DNA of 64,000 nt from contig NC_012871.2 of NCBI RefSeq assembly GCF_000003195.3, forward strand, positions 44,502,554 through 44,566,553, in the 5' to 3' direction. Positions 10,900-21,704 of this stretch are shown here, in pieces. Source of the DNA: Sorghum bicolor (lineage: Eukaryota; Streptophyta; Magnoliopsida; Poales; Poaceae). The notes below the pieces were generated by a model. It saw nothing but the letters and a program-made list of their open reading frames with translations, had not been told where the DNA came from and did not search any database. Positions within the stretch are counted from its first letter, which is position 1. Every line of letters begins with the position of its first letter. The position numbers were made by a program, and so were the translations under genes.

Positions 10900-13719
10900 A
10901 TGGCGAAGAGCGACTCCAGGAAGAGGGCCGACCTGATGGCCAAGGAATGGAAGAAGTCTCGCAGCACCACCAAATCGCTTGGTGACCTCGTCGATATGGG
11001 GCTGTTGCACGACGCAGAGCTCGGCGGCTGGAGGGCACCAGAGGGGGAGAGCTACCCCGATCCTCGCGCCGGTGAGGTCGTCGTTTTTGAAGACTTCGTT
11101 AAGAGAGGTTTTGGTGTTCCTGTCCATCCTTTTCTTCAAGGTCTTCTTTTATACTATGAGATCGGGATTTGCAATCTGCACCCGAACTCAATTCTCCTTA
11201 TTTCCACCTTCATCCATCTGTGCGAGGCCTATGTTGGCATAGAGCCGCACTTTGATCTTTTCCGGTATCTTTTCTGTCTGAGGAAGAAGGGAGCAGTTGG
11301 AGGCTCCAAGGTTGCAGGTGGAGTATACCTCAACCTCCGTGATGGGATGAAGAATCGCTACCTGCACTGCCCATGGAACACCTCCTTGACCGAATGGTAC
11401 AGGAAGTGGTTCTACGTCAGGGAGGAACCGGGCAGCTCCACGTTCTGCGACGTGGGGTACGTTCCCGAGAAGAGGGCGAGCTGGTCTGACCGCCCAGAGT
11501 TCGATGGTCAAGTGGCGGATCTGATGAAGCTGATCGACTGGTCGCGCCTGGATGGGCTTAGCGTGGTCGGCAACTTCATTTGCCGCCGGGTGATGCCCTG
11601 CCAGAAGAGGGTGCACTCGGCGTATGAGTATGCCGGAAGCACAGACCCGACCAGGATGCGGTCGGAGATCCTGGAGAAGGCGGAGGTACAACAGCTGCTG
11701 AACGAGCTGTTTAACTTCGCGGATGGGGGCTTCACCCGTAGCAGCGATCGGGTGCAAGCCTTCAAGTTAGGACGACCAGCACCAAAGGTATGTAGCAGAC
11801 TTCGTTTGATCATTCGTATGTCGCCTGTAGTTGGCTCATCTCTGTTACTTTTGCAGGTCGGTGATGTCGACCGGTGCGTAGTGTACGTATCACTGGCACC
11901 GGGGATGGAAGATCCTGTGGGAGAGGTCCCGCCAGAGGAAGGCCGAGCCCGCCCCGTCCCGACCTCCGAGGAGAGGGTGGCGGGGAAAAGGCCATTGCCG
12001 GTGGATCCCCTGCCGACGCCGGAGCTGCCGGCAGACCTACCGGCCGAGAGCAGCCAAGCGCCGAAGCGTCGTCGGCTCGTGCGGATCGTCGACGACGACG
12101 ACGACGACGACGAGGAGGCTGCGCCGTCGTTGGTCCGACGGCCTCGGGGCCGCCCAGACGCTGCACCGGTCGCCACTGATCGAGTGGCCAGCGGCGCAGC
12201 TGCCCCGCAAGTTGCCGAGGTGGGGGCACAGGCGCCGACCGGCCGGGCGAGGAGGAGGTTCACCGCGACCCATCGCCGGTCAGACCTGTAAGTGTTCAAC
12301 TTACGTATTTTGGACTCCCTTTTTTTTTTAACTTCTGTTCCTGTAGTGCGGCATCGGATGTCGACCCTGGCCAAACTGCCGGCCAGGGAACGGGCGAGCC
12401 TGCCCGCGGTTCTGGGGATGCGGCCCCCCAGACCACAGAGCAGCCGACTGCTGCAGTCGTGCCTGGGAGCACCGAGGAGCTCCCGAGCGCGGCGCCGACT
12501 ACAACAAGCAGCCCGACCAGGGCTGGGGAGGCTCCCCCAACTGACTCCTCGGAGAAGGGAAGGTCTCCGACCGCTCCTCCTGCCGGGGGGAGTGAAGTCC
12601 CCCCGCCGCCCCGAGCAGGAGCCTCTCCAGCTGCGGGCTCCCCAGGTCTGGTCCAAGGGGCGGTGACGCCTGGGACCACCACCGGGGGTGACGCAGCCCA
12701 GGAGGAGGAAACCAGGGCGGCCTCCGATGACGAGGTAGAAGAGATCGAGGGTCGTCCCCGTGATGGCCGCCAACACGTGTATGTGTGGCGCCAACGCGGG
12801 GATCACTTTATCGGTCATGAGGAGCTTGCCGAGTCCGAAGAGGCCGCCAGGGTGGAGCGCGCGGCCAAGCGCCTTGTCGACGAAGTCAAGGTAAGCGGCG
12901 TTTTGAGCTGCCGTGCATTCTTTTTGCCTTGTCTTCTGCGCATTGTTATATGCTTGCTTTGTAGGACGTTATGAAAACGGCGAAGTACCGGAAACGGTGC
13001 TTTGACCAGATAGAAGGCGTCATGGCCGAGAACAAGGCCCTTGCCGCGGAGGTAGACCGGTTGCGGGCGGAGGTCGGAGAGAAGGTGGTCGAGATGAGCG
13101 CCGAAAAGGAGCGTCGTCTCGACCTTGCTCGTCGTCTGGCCGACCAGTACCGGCTGCAGGAAGGTTAGTCATACGCTCCGAGCAGTTTCGCGTACTTGCA
13201 TAGTTTGCTTCGCTGACCAGTTTGATATTCACGCAGACTTGGAGGAGGAGGTGGCGAGCCTCCAACAAGAGAAGGAGCAGCTCAGCCAACAGCTCGCCGG
13301 TGCTCAGGAGTCCGGGCGGCGAGCGGAAGAGGAACTGGGTAGAAAAGACCGGGAGTTAGCTGGTAATGGGTGCTGCCTTGTTGGTTGCTACCTGCCCCTT
13401 TGCTTGTCTGGTATGCCGAAAATAACGTTTCGTTTCGTTTGCAGTGCTCAAGGTGAACGCCAAAAAACACCTGGATGAGCTGGTCAAGGACCGGGACTCC
13501 TGGAAGGTCAACTGTTGCAGGATCTGGAAGGGAGTGTCCCCGGTCCTGGACCTGATCAGTCCCGAGCTCCCGGAGAGCCAGCCCCGCGTGCCGCCGTTGA
13601 CCCCGGTCGAGAAGGCGCAACGGGCGTGGGACTGGCTCCAGCAGTTTGTGAAGGACGCCGGGGAGTTTGCCGGCGCGCACGTCCTCAGCATGGTACGCGC
13701 CCACTACCCCCTGCGGTAG
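10900..13719 (+). CDS. Antisense accessory gene: Transposase_28-type protein with coiled coil, six exons
   Basis: Predicted exons: 10900-11787, 11857-12287, 12347-12890, 12965-13163, 13237-13362 and 13445-13719. All five introns are GT-AG and the reading frame is kept across each, giving about 820 residues. Residues about 25-200 resemble the grass 'putative gypsy type transposon' domain, with GRAPE-like motifs GEVVVFEDFVKRGFG, HPNSILLISTFIHLCEAYVG and PHFDLF. A basic KRRRLVR (about 365-371) precedes a run of Asp (about 373-383). A Pro/Ala-rich region follows, then a coiled coil in exons 4-5 (about 622-730). The stop TAG at 13717-13719 lies at the junction with element A, so the natural C-terminus is probably missing. 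Function is unknown; nuclear location is suggested by the basic cluster. The first intron is 69 nt and in frame, so it may also be retained. Confidence 0.75.
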
Positions 13720-13990
13720 AAACTGATCTTGGCAGCACTAGCATAGATGACAGCTCCCGAGGTGTTCAGGAATGGCCTCCCTAGGATGATGGGTGCCCTC
13801 TCATCAGTACCAGTTTCTGTCTCCTCGAAGTCTGCTGGGGCGTACAAGGTACCAACTCGGACGCAGAGGTTCTTCAATATTCCCTTTGGGAAACCTGGGC
13901 ATAATGTTGGCGCTGGAGCCAAAGTCGCAGACTTCTAGGAAATCCACCATGCCGATGGAGATCGGGATGACGGGGGTCCTCGATCGCCTC
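13720..13990 (-). pseudogene. First retropepsin-like domain of element A
   Basis: Minus-strand frames show PISIGMVDF, then CDFGSSANIMP (an Asp-Phe-Gly variant of the catalytic motif), then a frameshift, and then the second protease signature APIILGRPFLNTSGAVIYASAAKISFY split over two runs. The order matches a complete retropepsin fold, and it is followed across E2 by the linker at 8860-9030 and the second domain. The two frames need at least one indel near 13890 to join, so this copy is broken. Confidence 0.7.
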
Positions 13991-14560
13991 TCTTGACTGG
14001 CAGAAGGACAACAATTACTTCCACAATGGGGTTGCTCCAGTAGTTACCTGCATCAAACATGTCTACAAGATTTGCAGATTCTAATCCTTTCGGTTGTGAT
14101 GGTATACCGGGGTTAATAGCAGGAACAGCAGCAGCTATTTGATTTAACTGAGATTCAATCATTTTATTAAAGCTAATTTGATTCTTGATGGCAGTAGAGA
14201 AATTATCCATTCTATTATTTATATTTTCTAACATTTTATCATTAGATGCCAATTTCTTAGATAGGTTATCCATTAGCTTTCTCTGATTAGACACTAACTC
14301 TCTTAGAGGTAGAAAATTATTATTATTATTGTAAGAATTATTACCTTGACAATTACCTGAGTAGTTAGGCCTCTATTGATTCCAACCTTGATTTTGTTGA
14401 GGACGGTTGTAGTAGTAGTAGTTGTTGTTGTTGATGTAGTTCACGTCCTCAAGCATCTCATGGCAGTGATTGCCTAAATGTCCAGTATCTCCAGTGTGTT
14501 TTTGCTCGTAGATCGAGGTTCTTCACTTGGTGGAGTCTGGGAGTTGTAAAACTCCTTCAT
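13991..14560 (-). pseudogene. Gag C-terminal region with coiled coil, element A
   Basis: Minus strand, starting near 14510: a His-containing stretch (GDTGHLGNHCHEM), which may be a decayed zinc knuckle, then an Asn/Tyr-rich segment with an in-frame stop. A heptad-like segment follows (KLMDNLSKKLASNDKMLENI and on to KNQISFNKMIESQL). This is typical of Athila Gag C-terminal parts and would mediate particle assembly. 398 nt of this region (14048-14445) are exactly missing from C and are bounded by GT and AG. Confidence 0.7.
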
Positions 14561-15890
14561 ATTTTGCTCGAAGTATACCTGCTCATAGAGACAAGGCAGA
14601 GATCAAGTGCATGGGCCCTGTTGGTGGAAAACACCAACAGAACCAAAAGTCTATTTATTCTTCTCTAATCTTAAGCATAGTGAGCAAGACAAAGTTGATG
14701 GATAATAAGATCATGAGTGTAGCATTTAAAGCATTTGTCAGATGAGATCGCTCAACCTAATGGAAAGATAATCTATCTATACTTTTTTATATATCTTCCA
14801 AAGATTGTGTGTGCAACATTTTATCTCATATGATTAGGAGTGTGGGATCACAAAGGTAGTACTAAGAACAAAGATTAAAGGACTAAACATGTTGAATTAA
14901 TTGGGTTGGTTAATTTATGTTTGTCTCTTTATTCAAGTGAACGCCAGAACCAAGGAGAAGCTTATAAAAGTGATAGTCAAGTACCTTAAGATGTTACCTT
15001 ACTTGAAGAGTGATGGTACAGTATCACCTTGTGGAAGCTTTCCTTTCTTAGCGGTTGTGCATCGTGTTTGTGGCACCCTCCATGGATCATCTCTTGTGAG
15101 CTATGCCTTCCTTGTGTAAATTGTTAACCTTCATGTGTCTCTCTCTTTGTCTCCAATGTGAGTTTATCTCAGGACTTTCCAGTTCGATATTGAAAGTTTT
15201 CCTGCAGGGGTTAGTCCAACAAAATATCCAATATCTACTATAGCATACTATCGGCTCAAAAATCAACCTAGACACCATGTCTAATTTGATTTAGGAGGGA
15301 ATTTTAACCTAAGCACCATCCTTAATTAAAATCCCTTGGAAGTAAGATCATCATTCCTAAACTAAGCACCATGCTTAATTAAGAGATAAATGAAACTACT
15401 CCAAACCTAGACATATACTAAAGCAAATAAAGGTAGCATGGGAGCATTTATAGAGATCTACTCAAGTGGAGATGAAGTAGTGTGATTAGTATTTAACAAA
15501 TTGAGCATGTCTCAAAGGTAGGGACAACCAACATAGCAACATGGCAAATGATGTTTTTATGTAAAGTACTCCCCCAAGCTTGAATTTTGCAAAATTCAAG
15601 TTTGGATAAATTTAATTCAATGTTGTATGATGATTGGTTGGACATACCTTGTGCTTGTCATTCATCTGATCTTCTTCCTCCAATCCTAGAAAGGTTAGTG
15701 ACAAAAATACTCGAAGGATTTATTTTACAATTATCCTTATATGCTCAATACACAAGGCAATGTTGCAAATAATTAAAAGCTCATGTTACGATCTGATCAG
15801 TGCTTATTTTAGGACACTAAGCTTGTCTTTGGGAAACCATCAATTTATGTCGACGAAGTGGTTTCCCCTCCAACGCTGACCTATATCAAC
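14561..15890 (-). other. Element A leader between short ORF and gag region
   Basis: About 1.3 kb without a conserved long frame, collinear with 55692-56999 of C and partly with 61618-63460 of B2. It holds short palindromes with the shared loop CCA (see hairpins). Its conservation across A, C and B2 suggests a functional leader RNA. Confidence 0.6.
15270..15376 (-). other. Cluster of small palindromes with constant loop
   Basis: AGACACCATGTCT at 15270-15282, AAGCACCATCCTT (decayed) at 15311-15323 and AAGCACCATGCTT at 15364-15376. Stems AGACA/TGTCT and AAGCA/TGCTT differ in both arms, yet both close the same CCA loop. Equivalent sites occur in C (56155, 56208, 56250) and B2 (62640-62804). Confidence 0.6.
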
Positions 15891-16103
15891 TCAACGAGAT
15901 CTACAATATTTATTAAAGACATATGCATCGACAACCGCCCTTTTAAAGTTTTTATAAATAGAAAGGAAGAGGGGGATGGAGATCTCGAATGTGGTGATGT
16001 TAGAGAGACCAATAGATTGGGAAGATGTTGCATATGAGCATGGAGTAAACGAAGTGGCTATGAAATAAATTCCATGCTTATTAATGTTTGGAGTGAAATC
16101 CAT
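15891..16103 (-). CDS. Conserved 70-residue peptide ORF beginning MDFT (element A)
   Basis: The ATG at 16103 lies about 93 bases inside the primer site, at the same place and with the same MDFTP start as the gag of B1. After four to five residues the sequence is unrelated to that gag. The body (residues about 10-65) is almost identical to the C copy at 55422-55691, which is longer (89 residues) because C lacks the TGA that ends this frame. No known domain; a Ser/Thr-rich middle and a basic end. Function unknown. Confidence 0.55.
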   Translation of the reverse strand: MDFTPNINKHGIYFIATSFTPCSYATSSQSIGLSNITTFEISIPLFLSIYKNFKRAVVDAYVFNKYCRSR

Positions 16104-16195
16104 GTGGTATGGTGAAAATGGTAAGGTGAGTGTGGTAAAAAAGGAAAATAAAAAGGATACACGGACGACTTGGTTCGAAACTAGCACAGCTACCG

Positions 16196-16214
16196 TTCCC
16201 CGGCAACGGCGCCA
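16196..16214 (-). other. Element A primer binding site
   Basis: Minus strand TGGCGCCGTTGCCGGGGAA, the tRNA-Asp-type primer site typical of Athila elements, a few bases inside the 5' LTR. Confidence 0.9.
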
Positions 16215-16221
16215 GAAAGCT

Positions 16222-17464
16222 TGTTGGGTATTTTAAACGCAAATAGAAAAATCCGCAAGCGCACGGATACCGATGTAGCTTTCACCCGGGAGTACTCCAG
16301 AGTATCGATTTTCCACAGGGAACGTGAGTGTACTAATTAAGATTCAAGATCGTCCATGGATATCTATATAATTATTTTTGGTGGGAAGAGAGGAAGTTTC
16401 CTGAGAGTTATCTAGTTGATCTAAGAATCAAGAATTACTTCAAATATTATTTATTTCGGGACATCAGAACACTAACCACAGAAAGAGATGAGAAGGGGGC
16501 TCGGAAGCTCTTACTACGGTCCTACAAACACCGATCCGAATGAGGTGAAATACGTCGACCGTTAGGGCTGTCACTACCCTAGGGGTACCACAACAATCCG
16601 TAGGATTGGTGTAATTCTAGGTAATTGCAAGACTAAACACCACGTCTAATCTATTAATTACTACTCTAGCGTTTCATAGACTAGAGCACTTGATGCAAGC
16701 GGGAATCCAATAAATAACTTGAATGTAAATAAAAGTAATTAAAGAACTCAGGAATTATGAATTGAAGAACTTGGAGAACGATGAAGAACGAACCAGTTGC
16801 TGTAAAAGTACAATGTTGAGGAAGATCCGACGGATCTGGCTCCTCCTCCGCTCTCCTCTTCTCTCTCCCTATTTTCTAGATTACAACTAGAACTAACTAG
16901 AACTAGAACTAGAACTAGATGAACTAGAACTAGAACTAGATGAACTAGAGGGATCCTCTCTACTTGGATGAATAATTGAAACCCTAGCTTTGATTCTGTA
17001 GAAGAGATATGTTCTCTAGGGGCCAGGGGGCCTGCTTATATAGCCCCTCCAAATGAATGTGGGCTGTTGGATCAAACCGACCTTAATCGCATGGTTTTCC
17101 TTAATCCTTTAGGTCGGTGGAGCATAATCCACAAGGCGGAGCCTAATTGGCTCCTGTAGCAGGGCGGGCGCCCAAGGGGGGAGGGCGGGCGCCCTGCCCC
17201 CGGGCCCGCTCGGCCTCCCGTTCGTTCCCGTAGCTTCTGGAGTCTTCTAGATGATAGAAAATTGGCGCACAGGTTAATATCTCTATGTAAACCTGACGTG
17301 TGGGCCTTTCCTCTGTATTTCCTGATAACCCCCTACAGAAATAGACAAACACCAAAACTCATGGAATTCTGTCAGATGAAACCCTAATTTTGGATATTGG
17401 TTGCATATTGGTCCTTTGCCATGATTAGTCAACGGTTAAATGTGAGCATTAAGGACCATCAACA
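16222..17464 (-). repeat. Element A 5' LTR
   Basis: 1243 bp, TGTTGGGTATTTTAAACG...CCATCAACA in plus orientation. Followed by ATCGT, matching the ATCGC left of 4760 except for one base. Confidence 0.92.
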
Positions 17465-18560
17465 ATCGTGGCCCAACTAGATCACTCCAGTGCCCTCCCC
17501 TCTCTTCCTTCCACTGACGAGCGGGTCTGCACCCCTGAGTCACAGACAGGTGGGGCCCACCTACCACGGCCTTCTTCCATCTCGTGTCCAAGTCGGACAC
17601 TACCCCGAACCGGACTCTGGCCACGCGAATTCTCCGCATGGGTGTGACCCACATGCCGAAGGAGGCCTTAAATAGCAGCCTCGGCCTCGTCTAAAACCCC
17701 TACTCCAACCCTAGAGCAAGCAGCTGCCCTAGCATAGTCCCAAAACGCCGGCGAGATCCACGCAGCGGTCGAAGTCTCACGGCACTGCAACTTCGCCTCC
17801 GTAAGCTCCCTGCCGAGCTTCTTGTCGTCCTTGTGACTTCATCAAGCCTTCTCTCTCGTGTTTTCGTGGTCTCTACGCTCCGTTTGGCATCACTAAACTT
17901 TTGTAGGAATCACTGTCCGCCGTTCTCCGTTGCGGGTGCACTCCGGGCACCCCTTGACCCTGTTCTAGCCCTTGGTGAGATCATGGTAAGTTTCTCTACG
18001 TCTCTGTGCTTTCGGTTCTTCGATTCATGTCCTAAATCGCCGGATCGAACAACTCCGGCCAAGTCCGGCAATGGCGCCGCCGCGGGCACCCGCAGCTCCG
18101 GTCGGCTGCTCTCTCTCTCAACCCGCGATTTAATCCTGACCATGCAATTCTAATCAAATGGTTCAGATTGATCCATACTGCTTCGGCTGGAAATTTTGTT
18201 AAAGAACCCCTGGCCTTTTTGAATATAGAACCCGCGGTCCTAAAGCGCCCTTTCAATAATACGCTTTCTCCTTTTAAAAACGTAAAAGCTCCCGGGTTAA
18301 ATACAAAATATGTTATTTGTATTTATAAAATTTCCACTGGTTTTACACTGCTCATAAAATATTCGTCTTAACTCCATTTTGGCCCATTCAAATTGCGTTA
18401 GGTTCATAATCATGCGCTCTACATGTTAGTAAAATTATTTACTCAGTTTGAAACCTTTTATTTTCATGACCCTATTTAATTAATTTATTTTCTAAAGAAA
18501 ATCTTAGAAAATTCATAACTTCCATTTACCCCATTACACATAATACTAGAGCTCAAGGGG
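17465..18560 (+). repeat. Element Y 3' LTR, third piece
   Basis: Continues the chromovirus LTR after element A. A TATA-like CTTAAATAGC at 17667-17676 is followed by a C-rich leader and a CT-rich transcribed part, as in Tekay/Del LTRs. The expected GGTGTTACA end is not found, so the LTR seems truncated where T begins. The exact boundary near 18560 is a guess. Confidence 0.55.
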
Positions 18561-18615
18561 TAAGAATCTTCAAACCTCCTGCTCTCTCACCTCAAAAACC
18601 CTAAGCTCTTGATCA

Positions 18616-19553
18616 ATGGTGGACAACAAAGGTAAGCGCCCAGCATTGCCCTCTTCATCTGAAGATGTAAACTCCGCTCAGTGCCGTTGTCTGGACAGGT
18701 ATGATCAATGCAGTTCTCAGTTTGTCTTGATCGGCTATTTATCCTCTATTCTTCTTGTAGCCCTGCCCCCTAAGTCAATCTAAAGGTGGGCTCAAGTCAT
18801 CCTAATCCTGCTGCGTTGGCTTCCTCCCTGCCTCCGACGGTAGTAGCCTTTGAGGAGGCAGCTGCAAACCAGACAGCCAAAGCAAGCTAGGCGGGCTCGG
18901 AATCAGTTGGCGAGGATGATGTCGTCGGTGACGACGCCGTCTTCGGGCACGAAAACGCCTTGGTTTCCTCCAACATCTTAGAGTAGCCCAGGACCTCTAC
19001 TGTAAGGAGTGCAAGAGGTCCCACCACCTCCAGGAGCAGCTCAATGCTCTGGAGGCTGTGTTGGAGAACACCGAGGGATCCTTGGCCCTAACTAAGGAAT
19101 AGTTAGCAAAATCCAATTCTAAAGTCGTCAGTAAGTTCAAATCCCTCTGTATTTTTTCAGTTGATCAACTTATCTTCTAATGCATTCGTTCTGTCGATCA
19201 CAGGGCCGTAGGAGCAGTTCAACACCCTCTCCCCCGCCATCTCTGCCGTCATCGGGATGGTGAACGCATGCGGGGAGACTTAGGTGGAGCGCCTCCAGGA
19301 CGTGCCCAACCACGTTCGGGAGATTGCACTCCAAGGCGTCTGCTCAGGAGCAGTGGGCGCATTGGCAGTAGCTCGGCTCCATGATGGAGCCCAGCTCTCA
19401 GAGACCCTCGCCCGATACTTTATCGAGGAGTGTAATGACGAGGACTTCGACGAGCTGACAAAGGAATTCACCCCCTGCGCCAATGCAATGGCGCTAGTCT
19501 CATCATCGGCAGACATCATCAACCATGTCTTTGATGATGAAGATTTATTTTAA
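18616..19553 (+). pseudogene. Decayed antisense accessory gene of T (C-terminal part)
   Basis: A possible exon from ATG at 18616 encodes DNKGKRPALPSSSED and ends at a GT near 18700. Fragments with acidic and coiled-coil character follow, with several stops. The last exon (19204-19553) ends with VPNHVREIALQGVCSGAVGA and an acidic tail, the C-terminal style of grass retrotransposon accessory proteins. It lies tail-to-tail with T pol, as the P and E2 antisense genes would with theirs. In-frame stops (for example 19279-19281) show it is dead. The N-terminal domain is gone, so its subfamily is uncertain. Confidence 0.6.
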
Positions 19554-19899
19554 GTTTTTTATTTCAATCAATGTAAAAACCCTTCTGAATCAATGAAGAA
19601 CAGGTGGCAGTTTACCTATTCTTGTGTTTGCAGATCACTGTCTCAATTCTCTCTATGATATTGCCCACCGAGGCAATCTGAATGTGATTCTGCATCAGCA
19701 AAACTGTTCTGTGTTCTTCATTTTTGTACTAAAGGTGATATATGTGATATCGGCTATAAAACCATAACTCTAAGTATTTGAACAAGACAGATACTGCATC
19801 AATATTCTAAACTGAAGGCGATACTTATTGTATCGGCTGTATTCTAAATGTTCCAATATTTTGAATTTTTAGGCTAAAGGCAATACTTAGCGTATTGGC

Positions 19900-20845
19900 T
19901 GTCAAACACCTATGTAAGTAACTTGATCGACTAAAGTAGATCAACCCAGACGCTAGGGTAATATTTCATAAAATATTTTCCATTAATAGCTCTAGAACAC
20001 TCTTCTCCTTCTAAATTCTCATAAAAATAAGCATTCCTAGGAGCAACCCTAGTTATCCGATAGGGCCCCTCCCAATTAGGTGACCACATGCCGAATCTGT
20101 TATCATTGTATCGGCAAAATTACTTTCGAAACTAGATCACCTTCACTGAATCTTCTTTCCCTCACTTTCTGATTATAGAACTTAGCAATTCTGATTTTAT
20201 TAGCTCTGATGTTCTCTAAAGCTTTTAGCCGATGGAAATTCGAATCATACAAATTATCCAACATAAGGTTCTTATAATCATTGACTATTAACTTATCCTA
20301 CTGTGATATCCTATGAGATCCCAAACTAATTTCCCAAGGTAACACAGCCTCATGTCCATAAACTAATTCACAAGGTGAACATTTAGTTGATCCATGACAA
20401 GCCATCCTATAAGACCAGACAGTTTCACTATGTACTGAATGCCACTTCTTTGGATTTTCTCTAATATTTTTCTTGATGATCTTAATGAGAATCTGATTAG
20501 AAGCTTCTGCTTGTCCATTGGCTTGAGCATAGTAAGGTGATGAATTAATTAACATAAAACCTGTACTTGTAGCAAAATCCCCAAACTCTTTAGATGTAAA
20601 CATCTTCCCTTGATCAGTTGTAATGGATTGAGGAACTCCAAATCTGTAAATGATATGTTCTCGGATAAACTCAATCAGATTAGCTAATGATGCCATCTTC
20701 AAAGGAATAGCTTCCACCCATTTAGTAAAGTAATCTGTTGCCACCAATACAAATTTATGTCTCTTACTTGATGATGGAAATAATTGGCCAATTAGATCTA
20801 TTCCCCATCCTCTAAATGGCCATGGTTTCACAATAGGATTCAAGT
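19900..20845 (-). pseudogene. T integrase, catalytic core to C-terminus
   Basis: The minus-strand frame 20298-20843 begins NPIVKPWPFRGWGIDLIGQL (first catalytic Asp in GID). The second Asp is in TTDQGKMF and Glu in NGQAEASNQ, completing the D,D-E triad. It is close to the P integrase (42915-43376). The frame breaks near 20298. The C-terminal part (MWSPNWEGPYRI-like) can be followed to about 19925 in other frames. Integrase inserts the cDNA; this copy is broken and lacks its zinc-binding domain, which is at 48620 on the other side of the insertion. Confidence 0.8.
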
Positions 20846-21704
20846 CCTCTAATCTATTAATTACTACTCTAATGTTGCAAAGATTATAGCACTTGATGCA
20901 AGCGGGAATCCAATAAATAGCTTGAATGTAAATAAAAGTAATTAAAGAACTCAGGATTATGAATTGAAGAACCTGGAGAACGATGAAGAACGAACCAGTT
21001 GCTGCAAAAGTATAATGTTGAGGAAGATCCGACAGATCCGGCTCCTCCTCCTCCGCTCTCCTCTTCTCTCTCCCTATTTTCTAGATTACAACTAGAACTA
21101 ACTAGAACTAGAACTAGAGGAACTAGAACTATAACTAGATGAACTAGAACTAGATCTAGATGAACTAGAGGTAGAACTAGAAGAACTAGAGGGATCCTCT
21201 CTACTTGGATGAAGACTTGAAACCCTAACTTTGATTCTGTAGAAGAGGTATGATCTCCAGGGCCAGGGGGTCTGGTTTTATAGTCCCTTCAAGTGAATCT
21301 GGGCCGTCGGATCAAACCGACATTGATCGCACGGTTTTCCTTGATCCTTTAGGTCGGTGGAGTATAATCCCCGAGACTCGTGCTGATTGGCCAGCAGAGG
21401 AGGGCGGGCGCCCAGGGGGGTAGGGCGGGCGCCCTGCCTCCGGGCCCGCTCGGCCTCCCGTTCGTTCCCGTGGCTTCTGGAGTCTTCTAGATGGTAGAAA
21501 ATTGCGCGGCACGTTAGTATCTCTATGTAAACCCGACGTGTGGGCCTTTCCTTCATATTTCCTGATAACCCCCTACAGAAATAGACAAACACCAAAACTC
21601 GTGGAATTCTGTCAGATAAAACCCTAAGTCTAGGTGTTGACTGCATATAAGTCCTTTTCCATGATTAGTTGACGGTTAAATGTGAGCATTAAGGACCGTC
21701 AACA
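20846..21704 (-). repeat. B1 3' LTR, truncated
   Basis: Homologous to about 860 bp of 27531-28807. The first about 410 bp are missing: at 20843-20850 T integrase sequence passes directly into LTR sequence (CTAATCTATTAATTACTAC). The other end ...CCGTCAACA at 21704 is intact. Confidence 0.88.

Larger units (their letters stand above)
9031..13716 (-). mobile_element. Truncated LTR retrotransposon E2 carrying an antisense gene
   Basis: It starts with a 458 bp LTR of the E1 family (3' LTR in minus orientation), followed by hairpin repeats and then a plus-strand six-exon gene. No 5' LTR, primer site, gag or pol is present before element A resumes at about 13717. The five bases left of the LTR (GATGT) are not repeated on the right, so the right part was lost by deletion after insertion. 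The gene thus ends at the deletion junction. Confidence 0.85.
4760..17464 (-). mobile_element. Athila-like non-autonomous element A (interrupted by E2)
   Basis: Two LTRs (4760-5997 and 16222-17464), a tRNA-Asp-type primer site at 16196-16214 and a polypurine tract at 5998-6013 define a minus-strand element flanked by ATCGC/ATCGT, a target duplication with one C-to-T change. Without E2 it is about 8 kb. It encodes a 70-residue peptide, a gag coiled-coil segment and two retropepsin-like domains, but no reverse transcriptase, RNase H or integrase. The LTR family is shared with B1 and C. The LTRs differ at roughly one base in twenty over the first 240 bp, so it is older than C. Confidence 0.9.
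18561..20845 (-). mobile_element. Tat-type element T, left part
   Basis: Contains, in minus orientation, the integrase end of pol and, in plus orientation, the tail of an antisense accessory gene. Its upstream pol part (RNase H and zinc-binding region) is found at 48601-49531, so later insertions of about 27.8 kb separate the two halves. No 3' LTR is recognisable on the left. About 100 bases between the two halves are missing at the junction. Confidence 0.75.

Noticed and set aside
11508..12818. 436-codon minus-strand frame under the antisense gene
   Set aside because: Shadow of the GC-rich exons; the plus-strand gene has consistent splice sites and domain motifs.
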